64,000 nucleotides of DNA from Selaginella tamariscina (Eukaryota > Streptophyta > Lycopodiopsida > Selaginellales > Selaginellaceae). The stretch lies in NCBI GenBank assembly GCA_003024785.1, contig PUQB01000089.1, forward strand, positions 124,001 through 188,000, written 5' to 3'. The translations under genes were made by a program, and so were the position numbers. The notes beneath the pieces were generated by a model. It was given only the letters and a program-made list of their open reading frames with translations, was not told the DNA's origin and did no database searches. Positions 25,390-39,180 of the stretch are shown here, piece by piece (the first letter of the stretch is position 1; each line of letters opens with the position of its first letter).

Positions 25390-28300
25390 ACCTTAATTAG
25401 GTTATCATATTACCACTTTTTATATGCATTTCTGCAGGCGGAATATAACATAAGAACTTCTTTCACAATGGCCTCTCTCTTAATTAAATTAATTATTTTA
25501 TTATTTTAATATTTTGCTTCAGGATTATTCCATATAATTAATTACCACTGATCTGGATTATGAAATCGTCCCCTATTTTTTTACACCCAGTGTTTGATTT
25601 TAACTGATATAATGAGCCGTGCCAGTCTCTTAAGAGCAAATCCTCATAATGGTTGACTACTACAATGAACCATATCAAAAGGCAGGAAAAATAAATAGAT
25701 TTAATTTAATTTTTAATTTTTTTATAGAATATAATTTTAAATCTGTTTTTATATTTGCATCATCTGTGAGAAGCAGTGCATATAAATGCTTTTTATAAAT
25801 AATAAATAAGGATTGTATTTCTCATGAAAATGTATATAAAGTATAATCACAATAATGATTACACATAATGAATGTATAATGTATAATCACAATAACATAT
25901 TCGTACACACTTCAAATATGTTTTAATTTCAGTCGCTCAATTTGATGTTGAAATAAAAGACTAAAATTAAAACATTTAAAAAGTTTTACCATGTTCTACA
26001 AATTAAACATGGAATCACATTAAATATTGGTTAGTTGTTTTTCTCTCTCACACACATGCACACAAGAATATCAATGTTTGTAGGATATAATGCAAGCTCT
26101 TCATATCCACAAATGATTAAATAAACAATCATAGGTCAGTAACATTGCACTAGTATTTATGGGGTGGATATTACACAATGTCACAATTGGTCCTCCGAAT
26201 GTTATGTTCACACATGTGTGCAACTAGAGTGTGTGTAACGTGCACACACATATGCACACTCATGCATATAATTATGATTTAGGTGGTTCTATTAAATTAC
26301 AATGTATAGTACATTGAGGAGAATAATATTAATAGTCTTCTCAATTAAATATATACGTACCCTTGCACACACTACACGAACATGCTTGGTGGCGTGGCAA
26401 ACAAAATCAGAAAGAAAATTATACATGAAAAAATAATTAATTAAGAATTCATCAGTTAAAGTTTTAGTAACCTCTACAGTTTGAATAACAACGCAATAAT
26501 TTCAATAAATATTAATAATCATTGAAGATATTTTTTTTTGTTTGCTTATTATTGCCTGATACAATTGTTATAATAATCACATTTCGAAACCAATAAATTA
26601 AATTCAATTTAATTTATATTGATTAAATATTTTAATTAATACTAACATGGCAACTATGAATACTATGGATACTCAATTAAAAAATTGCAATGGGAATGAA
26701 CACTAAAAGAACGGTTAGTTTAAATGAATATTTAAATTAATTTTGCAATATTTATAAGAAAAAACATTTTAATATAATGAAATCATTTTAGAAAATGAAA
26801 TTATATATTTAGTATTTTAAAATTTTTTAGAAGTGTAAAAAGTCTTAAGTGAGATATGCATGTCACAATTATTAAATACAAAAGGAAGACACGATTTCCT
26901 TACTCTCGAGGTTCTTGCACATTAAAGAGTGTAAAGTCATTGTCACATTTAAGAGTGCAAAAAGTCTTTTGCACCTGTAATATATTTCACACTTCAAAAA
27001 ATGTGAGAGAAAATTCTTTATTTATTGTTACACACTATAAACATGACTGACAATTGAAGGTTTTTAAACCTTTACAAAAATGTACATTTAAAGTTCAATA
27101 AGTGTGGAAGGTTAAATTTTTTTCAACCCTTTAATAATTGAAGAGGACATGTAATAGAGTCTTAAAATGTAAAGGACAAACTTAGAAAAGTGCCCTTCAA
27201 GCCCTAGAAGCATATTTTATATATATCATAAATAAATATAAGAATTTACATTGATATTTTTATATATGCATTATTATTGTATTAAAAAGTTTTTTATTTT
27301 GTTGGATGGATTATTGATTGTTTTGTGAACCTCTTGATATGTCAAATCTATAATCATAACTTGTGACAGTTATGGGACAAATAAAAAAATGAATTATTTT
27401 TGAAAACTCATCAATTACAATTATAAAAATAAAATTACTAATAATTGATGAATTGATGACTAAGGACACTTTACATTTGAAAGGGGTTTTAAACAATATC
27501 ATGTAAGTTTGGTACACTAACTCACCTGGCAAATACAAATGAAATGTTTAATGTTCTAATTCATCAAGTTATTAAAAAATTTATTGAATTAACTTCAACA
27601 TATTGCGAATACTAAAGTATTCATAATTAGTTAACATAACAAAATTGAATGACACAAAGACAAACCTCGTAATCATGGACATATAATTATGGGTGACAAT
27701 GCAATAATTAATTTTGAAGGTAAAAGTGTATTAATGATATAAAAGAGATGAGATTTATAAAAAGGTTATGTTGAGTATCTTTAATTTATGTTATTAGGTC
27801 TGCATTAAGCTAAATGATGTATAAAAAAGAGTTTTAACTTTAAATGATTTGAATTTAAAAGAATTTACCCTTAAAGATTAAAATAAGCTCGTTCATTGTT
27901 AAAATCAGATCATATAATGAATAAAGTATCAACTTTACGATTAAATTATTAAAAATGATGAATAATTAAGACATGTTGAGTCATCATGAATAATAAATAA
28001 TTTATAATACAACTAACTCGTACGATTTGTTGAATCTCGTCCAAACTTCCAAGTCCTCTCACTATTCGTAATTATATACTTAATACTCTTCAATGTTATA
28101 TCCAAAGTAATACAAACGTCGATCAGAATGTAAGTGTGATCATAATGTACACTATTGTAAACGAGTTAAGACTAATCAATTGTGAAATAAATTATATTTA
28201 ATGTACATATTATTCATTAAACACTTTAAAAATTATTAATTATTAATTATTTAAAGAACTCATGTTTTTAAAGATTATTATATAGTGAAGATTATTAATT

Positions 28301-29172
28301 ACTTATTATTATGCTATGCTTTTGAAGAACTTGATGCACATATTAATTACATGTGTTTTATGTTTAAAAAAGTTTTAAGATATCATCGAAGTAAATATTA
28401 TAATGAAATAATTTCACTGAATAATAACATTCATTTATTCAAAAGGCATTATTGTGTATATAATAATATCTTTCATTACTCACATTAACATACATGAATA
28501 AAGTCGTATACTTCACATCATTTAAACTTCATAAAATAAGAAATTTCAAATAATTGTTTCAACATATTAAACATAAGAGGAATTAAATACTTATTCAACA
28601 CATATGTTTTATGATAATTAATTGAGATATCCCATATAATCTTTAAAATAAATTATATCACCTTAAAGATAAATTATATCATCAAAATCCATGCTTATTT
28701 GTTTTATATTTTATTTTCTTATAATTAGAACTTTTAAGTTATAACTATTCATGATTACAATTTCTTTAATAGTATTAAGAATTAAAAAGAATTAAATATG
28801 CTTCATTGTATGTAATAGCAAAGCATATTTTAAGTTTAAATATGTATTAGACTTTAATTATTATATAAGTAAATAAATATTAAAATATTTTAAAAGGAAA
28901 ACATATATAATGAAAATTGTATTTTTAATTATGAATTCTGTTAGTTTTAATTCTTCTAATAATCTGTAAAATCTAAATCATTTAACTTAATTTATTTATA
29001 TATAATTTAATACATGATATCTTTTAGCTATGCATAACACGTAATCTTGTTTAGATTTGGTATGTATTATATATTTCCTCTCTCTCTATCTATATATAGT
29101 AAGTTTTGTGGGTATACTGCGCGTGAGTGTATTAGTACATACACACATATCTATGCAATATATAAGATTTGT

Positions 29173-29218
<46 letters not shown>

Positions 29219-29240
29219 GGAGGAGAGGAAGAGAGAGAGA
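25390..29240. other. Long AT-rich spacer without genes
   Basis: I find no coding frame with recognisable content, no RNA gene and no transposon domain. The only low-complexity features are small TA, GT and GA runs, ending in a GT-then-GA microsatellite at 29170-29242 just upstream of the desaturase gene. Confidence 0.6.
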
Positions 29241-29242
29241 GA
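29170..29242. repeat. GT then GA microsatellite
   Basis: About 14 GT units pass directly into a GA-rich run interrupted by GGAGGAG. It lies in the CrtI-type gene's upstream region. Confidence 0.9.
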
Positions 29243-29245
29243 ACA

Positions 29246-29338
29246 AAAACATAATATGTAAACGCACTAGATGTGTGCATTTTATATCTATAAAACATAA
29301 TATGTAAACGCACTAGATGTGTGCATTTTATATCTATT
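29246..29338 (+). repeat. Two-copy tandem duplication upstream of the CrtI-type gene
   Basis: Two adjacent, essentially identical copies of a 46-47 bp unit containing AAACATAATATGTAAACGCA and TAGATGTGTGCATTTTATAT. It lies about 100 bp before the start codon, so it falls in the 5' UTR or core promoter. Confidence 0.9.
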
Positions 29339-29436
29339 TATTCTTGACAGACCAGTTTTTTTTTAAAAGTTATGTCCACATTTGACATATTTTAAACGTT
29401 GTTTTCTTTCAAGAACCCTAATTCAAGCCCTTGGCT

Positions 29437-29947
29437 ATGGCGGATATAAGTGTTCTTGTGGTGGGAGGCGGCGTGGGGGGACTAGCGGCATCAGGGATCC
29501 TGGCGAAGAATGGGATGAAAGTGACATTGCTGGAGAAGAATGCGTGTGTTGGCGGGCGTATGCAGTCGATGGATTGGTCGGATAGCCATGGTCGCAGCTT
29601 CAGATTCGATACTGGTCCTAGCCTCCTCCTTCTTCCTCAGTGTTACAGAGACGCATTCTCTGCTCTAGGTGGTGCGTGCGTGTGGTTTCTAGATTGCATC
29701 TATTACGTTGCATTTCATCTCTTTCTATGTATGTATTTGTGTACAAGCACATGCATAGTAGACCCATTCATAGCATGTATGTGTATAACTATATACTTGT
29801 GTACGTTTGTTATATGATTCTCAATAGTTGGGTTAACACGAATACATATGAATAAATGTGTGTGTGTGTGTGTGTACAGTCCATTTATCCGGATTCTATA
29901 TGTGCATGTACGCACAATGTATGCAAAGATGCATTTTCGGTCTATAT

Positions 29948-29986
<39 letters not shown>

Positions 29987-31308
29987 CAAACATTATTTCT
30001 TTTAACTGTGATAGTACGTCTGAATGAATTAAAGACGTTAGCTTGCTCTGCTAGAGAGAGAGAGATGGGAAGTACATAAGATCATCATTAGCATATATTG
30101 TATGTTCTTGCAAGCGTTCATATTTACTATTTACCTTTTATATTTAGGGGAGAATATCGAAGACTATGTAACTATAAAGAGAGTGGAGCCAGCAGCGTAT
30201 AGAATATTCTTTGCAGAGCCAGGAGAACCACAGTCACTCGATTTACTATACGACGTCCAGAAGATGTGCTCTCAATTGGAACACGTGGAAAAAGGATCTT
30301 CAGCAGAATATCTTCGTTTTCTTTATAATGCCAAGCAAGCTCTTGATAAGGTATACATATACCAAGTATTATATACACTTGATACAATATACGCTTGAAT
30401 ATGAAATATTTATGATTTATACATTACCAAGTATATTCACGAATCTACATCTATGTGAGTTTATAAACCACAAGCACACACGCATGCAAGCCCATACAAC
30501 CATACACGCACACATTATCAGCAAGGCTTCAACATAATTATTTTCAACTAGTTATGTAAATAATAGTTATATCGATATATCGATATCTTTATATTTTTGT
30601 AAGTTATACACTAGTTTTATACACATACAACTATACAAATAATACAATACACATTGGTTTAATAAACACGGTTTCGTCCTTTCCGCTTAATTATGTCATC
30701 ACATACAATGTATTATGTTGTCGATACGATTATGTACTTGTAAGTTTCTAGATAACTAGACAATTATTTTAGCATGATGTATTAAGTTGCGTTTATATGT
30801 CATAAGGTGTGTGTATATCTATATATCTATCTATCAATAAATGTATGTGTTACATTCACACAAACATACATATACGCAGACATACACGTGGACACATGTC
30901 TATTAATATGTTTATTACATACTATTGTAGGGGACTGAAAATTTTATTGCAAAGATTTCAGATCATTCTGGGAATATGCGAATATTTTCTCGCTGATACC
31001 TTTGCTCAAACATCTTTCACCCTTTGAGCTTCTTGGACAACACCATTCAAGATTAAGTACTTACCTTTAAAACACCCAAATTACGTGCTTTATTCACATT
31101 CCAGGTATTACTATATATAATATTTATACCCACACATATTTATATGTAAGCGTACATAGTATATATATAAGCTAATCAAAATGCTTTTATATGTATATGT
31201 ATGTTATTGTGTATAGCATGTGTAGATAATTGGATATAATTAACCACACCTAATCAAGTATACACACACAGACACAACGCGTATATCACCATGTATGTAG
31301 TTTTAAAA

Positions 31309-31349
<41 letters not shown>

Positions 31350-31354
31350 CTATC

Positions 31355-31388
<34 letters not shown>

Positions 31389-33656
31389 CACACACAATAT
31401 GCATATGTAGTATAATGCTTATCTACATGTGTCTTTATATTTTGTACATAAATCGATAATATTCATATGTTAATTTGCTTTTATATTTTAGGACCTTTAT
31501 GTTGGATTAACTCCTTATAATGCACCTGGAGTATTTAGTCTTCTAGCAGCTACAGAAATAACAGACGGTGTCTGGTATCCAATGGAGGCTTTGGAATATA
31601 CGCGACGGTTTAATTACAAAAGCCGGTGTCAAGATTAAACTTAACTTACCCGTTAAACAAATTAATCACAGACAAGGCAAGGTAAAGTAATAAACTAATT
31701 TTCCAGTTACATAGTATATAACATAATAATATACATGCATATGTATGTACGTATATTTGCATATCCCTCTTTTTCTATATACACACACACACATGTACAT
31801 ACATATATACACACACATTTAATTGTCTTAATTATCAGTTACTGAAGCCAGTGTTTACTGATTTATATGATATTAAAAGGTTAGAAGTGTTACACTCGAG
31901 AATGGCAGTGTTATAGAAGCCGACATAATCGTGGTTAATTGTGATCTGCCATACGTCTACAAGGATATTCTACAAAATGAAGGTATATCTATCTTAATTA
32001 AGTTACGAAAGTTTATACATCACTGTTTGCCTATGTATGCATGTGTTTCTTTATATATATATGCTTTCGTTATTCTAGTTTATGAGTGTTAACTCTTTGT
32101 TTTAAAACTTATACTGCACGTACCACGTAATGTATATACGTGCATACATCTTCATACTAAATAAGCTTTTGAAAGAACTCGTCAGGATGGCGTGCCAAGT
32201 CACATTCACGAAAAATCGCAAACTCCAGATTCAGGTGAATAGTGTTACATTGTTATACATTCATTGTGTGTTATGTAGGCGAGTATATAATATATATGTG
32301 CCCAGACATTTATATCCTTGTGTATGAATATATGTATATTTACTAAAAGAAACACGCGCGCGCGCGCACACACACACAGAGTCAGACACTACATATGCTT
32401 AAGTATAAATATATCAAAGTATACTCATATATAATAGATGCATGTGTGTGTGTGTTATAATTGCATTATTGTTACAGTGCTGGTGTAATAGCGTTTAATT
32501 GGGCTTTAAGTACACGTATAGAAGGCCTTAATCACCACAATGTATTTCTCTCGGATCAGTATATAGATAGCTGGGTTCGAGCATATTCTCCGGAATCTTT
32601 TCTGCAAAGACCGAATTTCTATGTTCACGCTCCCTCCAGAACAGATCCGACTTGTGCACCTCCGGGTAACTCCTAACTTAACAATGTGTGTGTGTATAAG
32701 TCTTGTTAACTAAATATACTGTGTGTAAGCATAGAATTATATAATGTGTATGTGTTCTGTGTATGCACTTGTTATATTATTAAAGTCGTTCAAATACGAC
32801 TGTAAGCATGAAAGAACTGACGGGTAGGTTCTGTTATACAGCCCTCTCCCTTAATCTTAATTAAGTAAGCTATTACATTAATGATTTTATATGCATATAG
32901 AGGATATAAATAAAGAAGACGGTTAATGCATTTCATCTATATGCAGATTTGGTATATGTAAATTTTCTTAAATACACGTTATTTTCCTGGTTTTTAGTAT
33001 TTGCCAATTAATCAAGTTTTAATTAATTACCTAATACAAAAAGAGGGGCTGTATACCATAATCGCCCTAGGATATATGTTTGTCACTCACATATACACCC
33101 GTGACATATGTATATATTATGTTATGATAATTTCATATTAATTTATATGTAAACAGATGGAGATGCATTAACAGTGCTTTTACCTGTGGCAAACCTTGGT
33201 GAAGGATATGCACAAGGCAAGTCGGAAAATGATATCAGCATGATCAATGCAGGGAGAAGAGCAGTATTACAAACCTTAAGCTCGGCAGGACTTGGGAACA
33301 TTAAAGAGTTTATCCTTAATGAGACCGTATACACACCGTATAACTGGCAGTCTTTGTACACATCTACAACATGGTGCTGCATTTGGACTCTACATGACTT
33401 CTTCAGCTCGCGTACGTATTTAATTATTATTTAACTTCATTATAATATAGTTATTGATATATTTTTACTAAATATGCTAATTAATTATATATTTTATGCT
33501 TTTTAAAGGTATTTTCGGCCAGATATTGCGGAGCCACATATAAAGGGAGTTTATTTTGTGGGTGCATCAACGAGACCAGGTAATGGTGTACCTCTTGTTC
33601 TTATGGGTGCAAAACTTACTGCAGAACGTATATTAGAAGACTATTATAATCAATAA
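29437..33656 (+). CDS. CrtI-type (bacterial-type) FAD-dependent phytoene desaturase family protein
   Basis: Nine exons with GT-AG introns: 29437-29668, 30148-30350, 30931-31104, 31492-31681, 31880-31982, 32186-32234, 32478-32665, 33157-33411 and 33509-33656. The N-terminus is a dinucleotide-binding fold (VLVVGGGVGGLAAS, then VTLLEKN and GGRMQS) with the FDTGPSLLLLP block of CrtI enzymes. Exon 4 gives DLYVGLTPYNAPGVFSLL, exon 5 VNCDLPYVY, exon 7 YVHAPSRTDP, and the last exon the signature YFVGASTRPGNGVPLVLMGA. Length is about 510 residues, normal for CrtI. It does not resemble plant PDS, ZDS or CRTISO. Expected chemistry is FAD-linked dehydrogenation of a polyene; the substrate is unknown. No transit peptide is obvious. 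Indels interrupt exon 3, exon 4 (G run 31584, T run 31609) and exon 8, mostly single homopolymer losses, so I keep it as a gene. Confidence 0.85.
31308..31398. repeat. Compound microsatellite in CrtI-type intron 3
   Basis: CT run, then CTAT units, then TA run, then CA run in one block inside the intron between exons 3 and 4. Confidence 0.9.
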
Positions 33657-34081
33657 ACGATGATTACAAACCATCTATAACATGCACGCACACACACACA
33701 CACACACACAGGTATAAACTTTGTGTATAACCTCATTATATTTATTAAACCACTTCCTATCCTTAAGAAAGTGTAAAAATATTGTGTTCCTGTGACCCAA
33801 TATTAGCATAATATTTATTATTTAAAGTCGATAACATTGATGATTAAATACACTAAACATACATATATATTTGATTTCAACATGTAAAGTTATACTCTTT
33901 TTCAGCAGTTGGTCATATCATTGGACTGAAAAGGAAAAGGAAGAGAATATGCGAATATTTCTGACGGAGACTGTTAAAGATCATAGCCGTTCATTTTGAA
34001 AACGATAAATGTAGGGTTTTAGAAGCTATGGGGTTCTATTAGGGCAGAAGAATGTGACCGTGTTCTTCACAGTGCGGTGAA

Positions 34082-36850
34082 ATGCTGTCACAGAAATGTG
34101 GCTTCGCATCTCTTTGTGCAAGAAAATCGGACATTTCTTCCTCAGATTCAAGCAAGTTTCATACAAAATCCGGATTTCATGCAGGTTCCTTGGCGCGGCG
34201 AGGATGAGTGCGGGTTTCTACAAGCAGAGATCAACCAGAGCTATCCGATTCAAGCAGGTTTCATGGTGAATACGAGATTTCTTACCTGGGGCTGCGAGGA
34301 TGAATGCGGGTTTCCACAATGGGAGAATCACTCGGCGCTGCTGTTCAGCGATGCTATCCGAGGTCTCTTGCTCGGATTCAAGCAGGTTTCATGAAAAAAC
34401 CGGCCCTATAAGCAAGTTTCATGGCGCTGGGAGGATGAATGCGGGTTTCTACAAGCCGAACGAGATGAGGGTCACACGGCGGTGTTGTGTAGCGGTGCTA
34501 GAAGCGATAGGCATGGATGCTGCAAGGATTAAGGTGATTGGGATTGGTGGAGGTGGAATAATGCTGTCAATCGCATGATTGGTAGTGGGCTTCAGGTGGG
34601 TAAATCTCATGTCATAACTTGATAGTATGTATGTGTATTCATATGTGTTTATGTGGTAAGCGTATTTCTAAAATGTTGTAACATTATCTCTTTGGATAAC
34701 GGAACATTATATTCATATGCACATCGTAATTGAAACTTGTATGTTTACTTTTCAGGGGGTTGATTTCTGGGCCATAAACACTGACGCACAAGCGCTTGTG
34801 CAATCTTCTGCTACGCATCGTTTGCAGATTGGAGAAGAACTAACACGGGGACTCGGTAAGAGATAGTTTATTTTCCTTGTTTTGATTGTGTGTGCGCTAG
34901 CTCGCATTATGCATCTGTCTCTTATTTTTCCTTGTCTATGGTTCTTATATGCACACATGTATATAACAACGATTTGTTTAGGAACCGGTGGAAATCCGAG
35001 CCTAGGTGAAGAGGCTGCCGAGGAATCTAGAGAGGATATAAAAGTGGCAGTTTCTGACTCGGATCTCGTTTTTATCACCGCAGGTATATGTATACACACA
35101 CATGCATGCGATTTTACTTAACCTTTTATATATGACTATTAGGAATGGGTGGGGGAACAGGCTCTGGAGCTGCACCAGTTGTTGCTCGTTTATCTAAAGA
35201 GAAGGGACAACTTACTGTTGGAGTTGTTACTTACCCTTTCACATTCGAAGGAAGACGGAGGTCACAACAGGTAAGTATGAGTACACATCACATGTACATG
35301 CATAAATATGTGTTGTGGGCTTGTATTGTGTGAAGTTCTTACATGGTTGCGTATATATTATATATTTACTGCATAACTACGTATATAATTTATGATTAGG
35401 CTGTGGATGCGATTGACCGGTTAAGGAGCAACGTGGATACACTCATTGTGATACCAAATGATAGGCTTCTGGACGTTGTCCAAGAACACACTCCTCTCCA
35501 GGATGCGTTCCTTCTCGCAGATGATGTTCTCAGGCAGGGTGTTCAAGGCATTTCCGACATAATTACTGTAAGTTTAACACTTGAGTTTGTTTATGACGTA
35601 TGCGTGCATCTATCGGTGTGTTGTAATTGTGCCTCTATGCAAGTTTAAACTGTGAGTATACTCATCATGTATATGTTTGTACCTGGGTATGTTTCCGTTG
35701 TGTATATTTATGCGTATGTAATTTCATCTCTTGTGTGGAATTCAAAATAAGTCTGAAAATTTTCGTCGTGTACATCGACCTATTCTCGTGGCGTATGTGT
35801 TATGTGTGCATATATTACACAAACACACACACTCTATGTCTACCTGTACTTATGGGATATATATGGATTAGACACGTTTCCAATAGACCAACATACACAA
35901 CACGCACACACGCACAATGTATATACACAAAGCAAAGATGTAGATATGTAGATTCCTACAAATAGATGCAGGTTGCACGTATAAGTGGATACAGATAAGA
36001 CGCTTGTACTTACGTTCAACAACTTTATAGGACATTTATGGACACACCCAGGGACATACACAGACACGCGTCTTCTGAGTGTGTTATTTCCTGTATATCT
36101 GTGTGTGCGTGTGTGTGTGTGTTGTAAATATGTTTATTGGTTGCAGATTCCGGGACTAGTAAATGTGGACTTCGCAGACGTCAAAGCAGTCATGACAAAC
36201 TCTGGTACGGCAATGCTTGGAGTTGGAACGGCAAGTGGTAAAAACCGTGCAGAGGAGGCTGCTCAACAGGCTACATCTGCACCGTTGATTGAGAGATCGA
36301 TCGAGAGTGCAACTGGAGTTGTGTATAACATTACTGGTGGACGCGATTTGACGCTTCAAGAGGTCAACAGAGTTTCACAGGCAAGTGTGTTATATATACG
36401 CATACATGCATAAGTGGATACATGTGATGAGTGGTGTGCGCGCGCGTTTACGGATGATAATGCATACACAGAGGAGTATTGTGTGTGTGAGTAGAGAGAG
36501 AGGCATATCTTCTATAATATTGTTTTGCATACAGGTAGTGACTAGTTTGGCAGATCCATCAGCAAACATAATATTTGGTGCGGTGGTGGACGAGAGATAT
36601 AATGGTGAAATTCACGTCACGATAATCGCAACGGGTTTTCACAGAGTTTTCAGAAAACCATATTTGATCCAAAAGCCGCGTCTAACACTACTCCAGAAGT
36701 CAAGAAAAAGGTATGTATTTTATCCATTCATATACATATGCATATATTCGTGGTGTGTATGATGTATGTACGTGTTTCTAGGTGGTAGAACAGCTTCCTT
36801 GGAAACGTGGTGTTCCTGTTTCATCCAGATTTGCACAAGGTTTACGATAA
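34082..36850 (+). CDS. FTSZ1: FtsZ1, tubulin-like plastid division GTPase
   Basis: Eight exons: 34082-34595, 34756-34855, 34982-35083, 35143-35270, 35400-35567, 36147-36380, 36535-36710 and 36782-36850. The leader from ATG 34082 ([20 protein letters not shown]) is Ser/Arg rich like a chloroplast transit peptide. The GTPase core shows [22 protein letters not shown], the tubulin signature [20 protein letters not shown] and the T7 loop [26 protein letters not shown] after ATGF and the lack of an IPEFL end point to FtsZ1, not FtsZ2. It would form the stromal Z ring with FtsZ2. Single-base losses are inferred at G run 34554 and T run 36636, plus a frame switch in the repeated leader. The intron after exon 6 starts with GC. 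It sits 425 bp after the CrtI-type gene in the same direction. Confidence 0.93.
34140..34450 (+). repeat. Internal imperfect repeats within the FtsZ1 leader
   Basis: The motif GATTCAAGCAGGTTTCATG or a close variant recurs near 34147, 34250 and 34376, with a shorter echo near 34410. GAGGATGAATGCGGGTTTC recurs near 34199, 34295 and 34430. Spacing is about 95-135 bp. One frame through the repeats gives repeated MNAGF...TRRCC words. Confidence 0.75.
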
Positions 36851-37950
36851 AGATTACTTCTTTTAAGTTTGAAACTAGTATTATCTGTATGCCTGTACTA
36901 GGAGCATATTAATGTCTTATTTAAAAACATCCTCGATGCCTTAGTGCCTTTCTCAGCTGTCTTTCTGAGCAGTTTCTGTATGTATATGTCAAGTCTGTAT
37001 ACACACACGCACTCGCACGCACGGACACACACACACGTACTTCAAAGTATGCGTTCTCTCTATGCTGTGTTAATGTATTTAAGTAATATTTTCCGATCAA
37101 GCTGATAAGAATTAGAAAAATTAAAATTTGAAATATTCAGAAAATCACTAAATTTTAATTATATCGTTTTTACCAAAACTACACTTTAATTTAATACTAC
37201 ATTAATTTGTTACATTACATTAAGTTTGTTACATTACATTAAACACAATCGTACCTTATCATCTTAATTAAACTTGTGTTTACATGATAACCAGGTGTCA
37301 CATTAGTGAATATATTTTAATACGGTTAGAGCATATAGTCAAACGATGTTCGTTTATTGGTGATAACGTTGGCATGTCACTTAAGCATTAACTTAATTAT
37401 TATTAATCTTATAATTTTTAATTAGATAAATATATTAATTAATGTATTTAAGATAAATTAAGCTTCACAAGTGTGATAAAATGTGTACATACATGCATGT
37501 GTATGTACATCTATGACATACAATAGAACAAATATATAAATAAAAAACATATATGCACATATATTCAAAAAGATAAATTCATACAAAGGGAATATACTTT
37601 ATTTTGTTCGTAAGATATCTTAATGCTTTTAATTTTATAAAATTATATATATAATTCACATGCAAACTTGCTTGATAATTAATAATTTTCATTATTTAAT
37701 TAGTATATTAATAAATCATAAATATTGTTAATATATTTATATTAAGCTTTTTAAATCTATTTAGTTCTTTTTAATTGTGTTTAATTAATAATTTTTTTAA
37801 ATCAGCAAAGTATGAATTCATTTTTACTGTATATGTTGTACATGTTATACAAATAATTTAATTTACTTTGAAATAATGAATTTGCAATCAAAATAAATAG
37901 ATGAATTTAATTTACTATTAATTTACTTTGAATAATATACATATGATATT
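36851..37950. other. FtsZ1 3' flank and AT-rich spacer
   Basis: This stretch contains the presumed FtsZ1 3' UTR, a CA/CG-rich low-complexity patch near 37000-37040, and otherwise AT-rich sequence with a direct TTGTTACATTACATTAA echo near 37205-37240. No gene was seen. Confidence 0.55.
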
Positions 37951-37954
37951 AAAA

Positions 37955-38640
37955 CTAGGAAGAATTACATATAAACCCACCAAGTTTTTCCATATATATC
38001 CTCAAAAATTTTAAAACTATATCTTATTTTCTTTTTAAAAATTTAAATATTTTCTCTAAAAGATAAATATACCAAGTCAGTTTACCATAAATAAGTTTAA
38101 ATATAAAGATTTTAACCATTATAAAAATTTAAAATAGAAAACATTAAAAAAATTAAATGAAACAAAATTATATTAAAAACTATTTCTATAAAATGTTTAA
38201 TATAAATATTTATTTAATCAAATCCAAAGATTAGTCACTTTATTTAATAAAATATTCTTGCTATTTTATTTATTGTGTTCGAATTTCAAATGAAATAAAA
38301 TGATATTAATTATATATAATGTATAAAATAAATATACTTAATGTAAGAAATGGTAGTAAATAATCTTTAAATAGCTATATTATATTGTACTATATACGTT
38401 TAATTAACTATGTTTTGGAGTTAAATGTTATAAATTACAAATTAATAATGAATTTAATATATTTTGTAAAAATACATTTTATTAAAGTGTATGAAGTTTC
38501 ATATTTGAGTAAAATATAATTTTAAAAACTTCATATAATATATATGTAAGTAGGAAAATGTCATATATATATGCTAACATTACGAAGCTATATTAGACAG
38601 CGTATGTAAACGTACGTACTGTGACAATAATAAGCAAATA
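37955..38640 (-). repeat. Dispersed AT-rich repeat, inverted copy
   Basis: The minus strand of this block matches 40420-41060 and 8290-8760 (shared GTGACTAAT.TTTGGATTTGA, ATATGTAATTCTTCCTAG and a distal GTATGAAG/CATACACTTC block). It is the same repeat family that lies between B1 and A2, placed here in the opposite orientation. Confidence 0.55.
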
Positions 38641-38844
38641 TACAACATGGATAATGTGGCATTTCAGCATTATTTCTTCGTATGCATATTTCTATGCATT
38701 CCTTCGTTCAATCACAACGATGTCATGCCGAAGGTCCGAAAATGTCATACTGACATGTGTGTTAACAAAGTTATATTATATTATAATATTCATTTTTATT
38801 TATTTAATTTTTTCAATTTTAGGAAAAACATACACATCTCTTCA

Positions 38845-39085
38845 GATAGGAATATTTGGTGAATATACAAATATATGCAGTGACAAAAGTGAAATAATAT
38901 AAGTGTCTTAAAACAGTAGCACATAAAAAACAACAAGTGTTAAACATAAACAAATAAGCAACAGTGACTATGATATTCTCTTCTAATGCTCTCACTTCCA
39001 TCGGCATCAGATGTGTCATCGTAGCCTTCGTCCGTTTCAGAACTCTCGGATTCACTTACCCAAGACTCTACGGATCATCCTACAT
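38845..39085 (-). repeat. Inverted copy of the A2 3' end (tail sequence)
   Basis: The minus strand repeats the end of A2 (42390-42630): CTTGGGTAAGTGAATC, then CGAAGGCTACGATGACACAT and GATGCCGATGGAAGTGAGAG, then TGTGCTACTGTTTTAA, CTGCATATATTTGT and finally ATATTCACCAAATATTCCTA. The translated frame is the acidic tail SESSETDEGYDDTSDADGSE. On this strand it lies about 100 bp beyond the end of B1. The shared GGTAAGTGA is also a perfect splice-donor consensus, so part could be intronic. Confidence 0.8.
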
Positions 39086-39180
39086 GTCAACAAGGAATAT
39101 ACCACTTATTCTGGGATAGCATCCTGCCATTCATATAACAAACATGAATAGTATACGCCAGTAAAATTTATATCTCATAT

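Noticed and set aside
34082..36850. FtsZ2 rather than FtsZ1
   Set aside because: The [13 protein letters not shown] block, SQSFQKT after ATGF and the absence of the IPEFL C-terminal motif fit FtsZ1.
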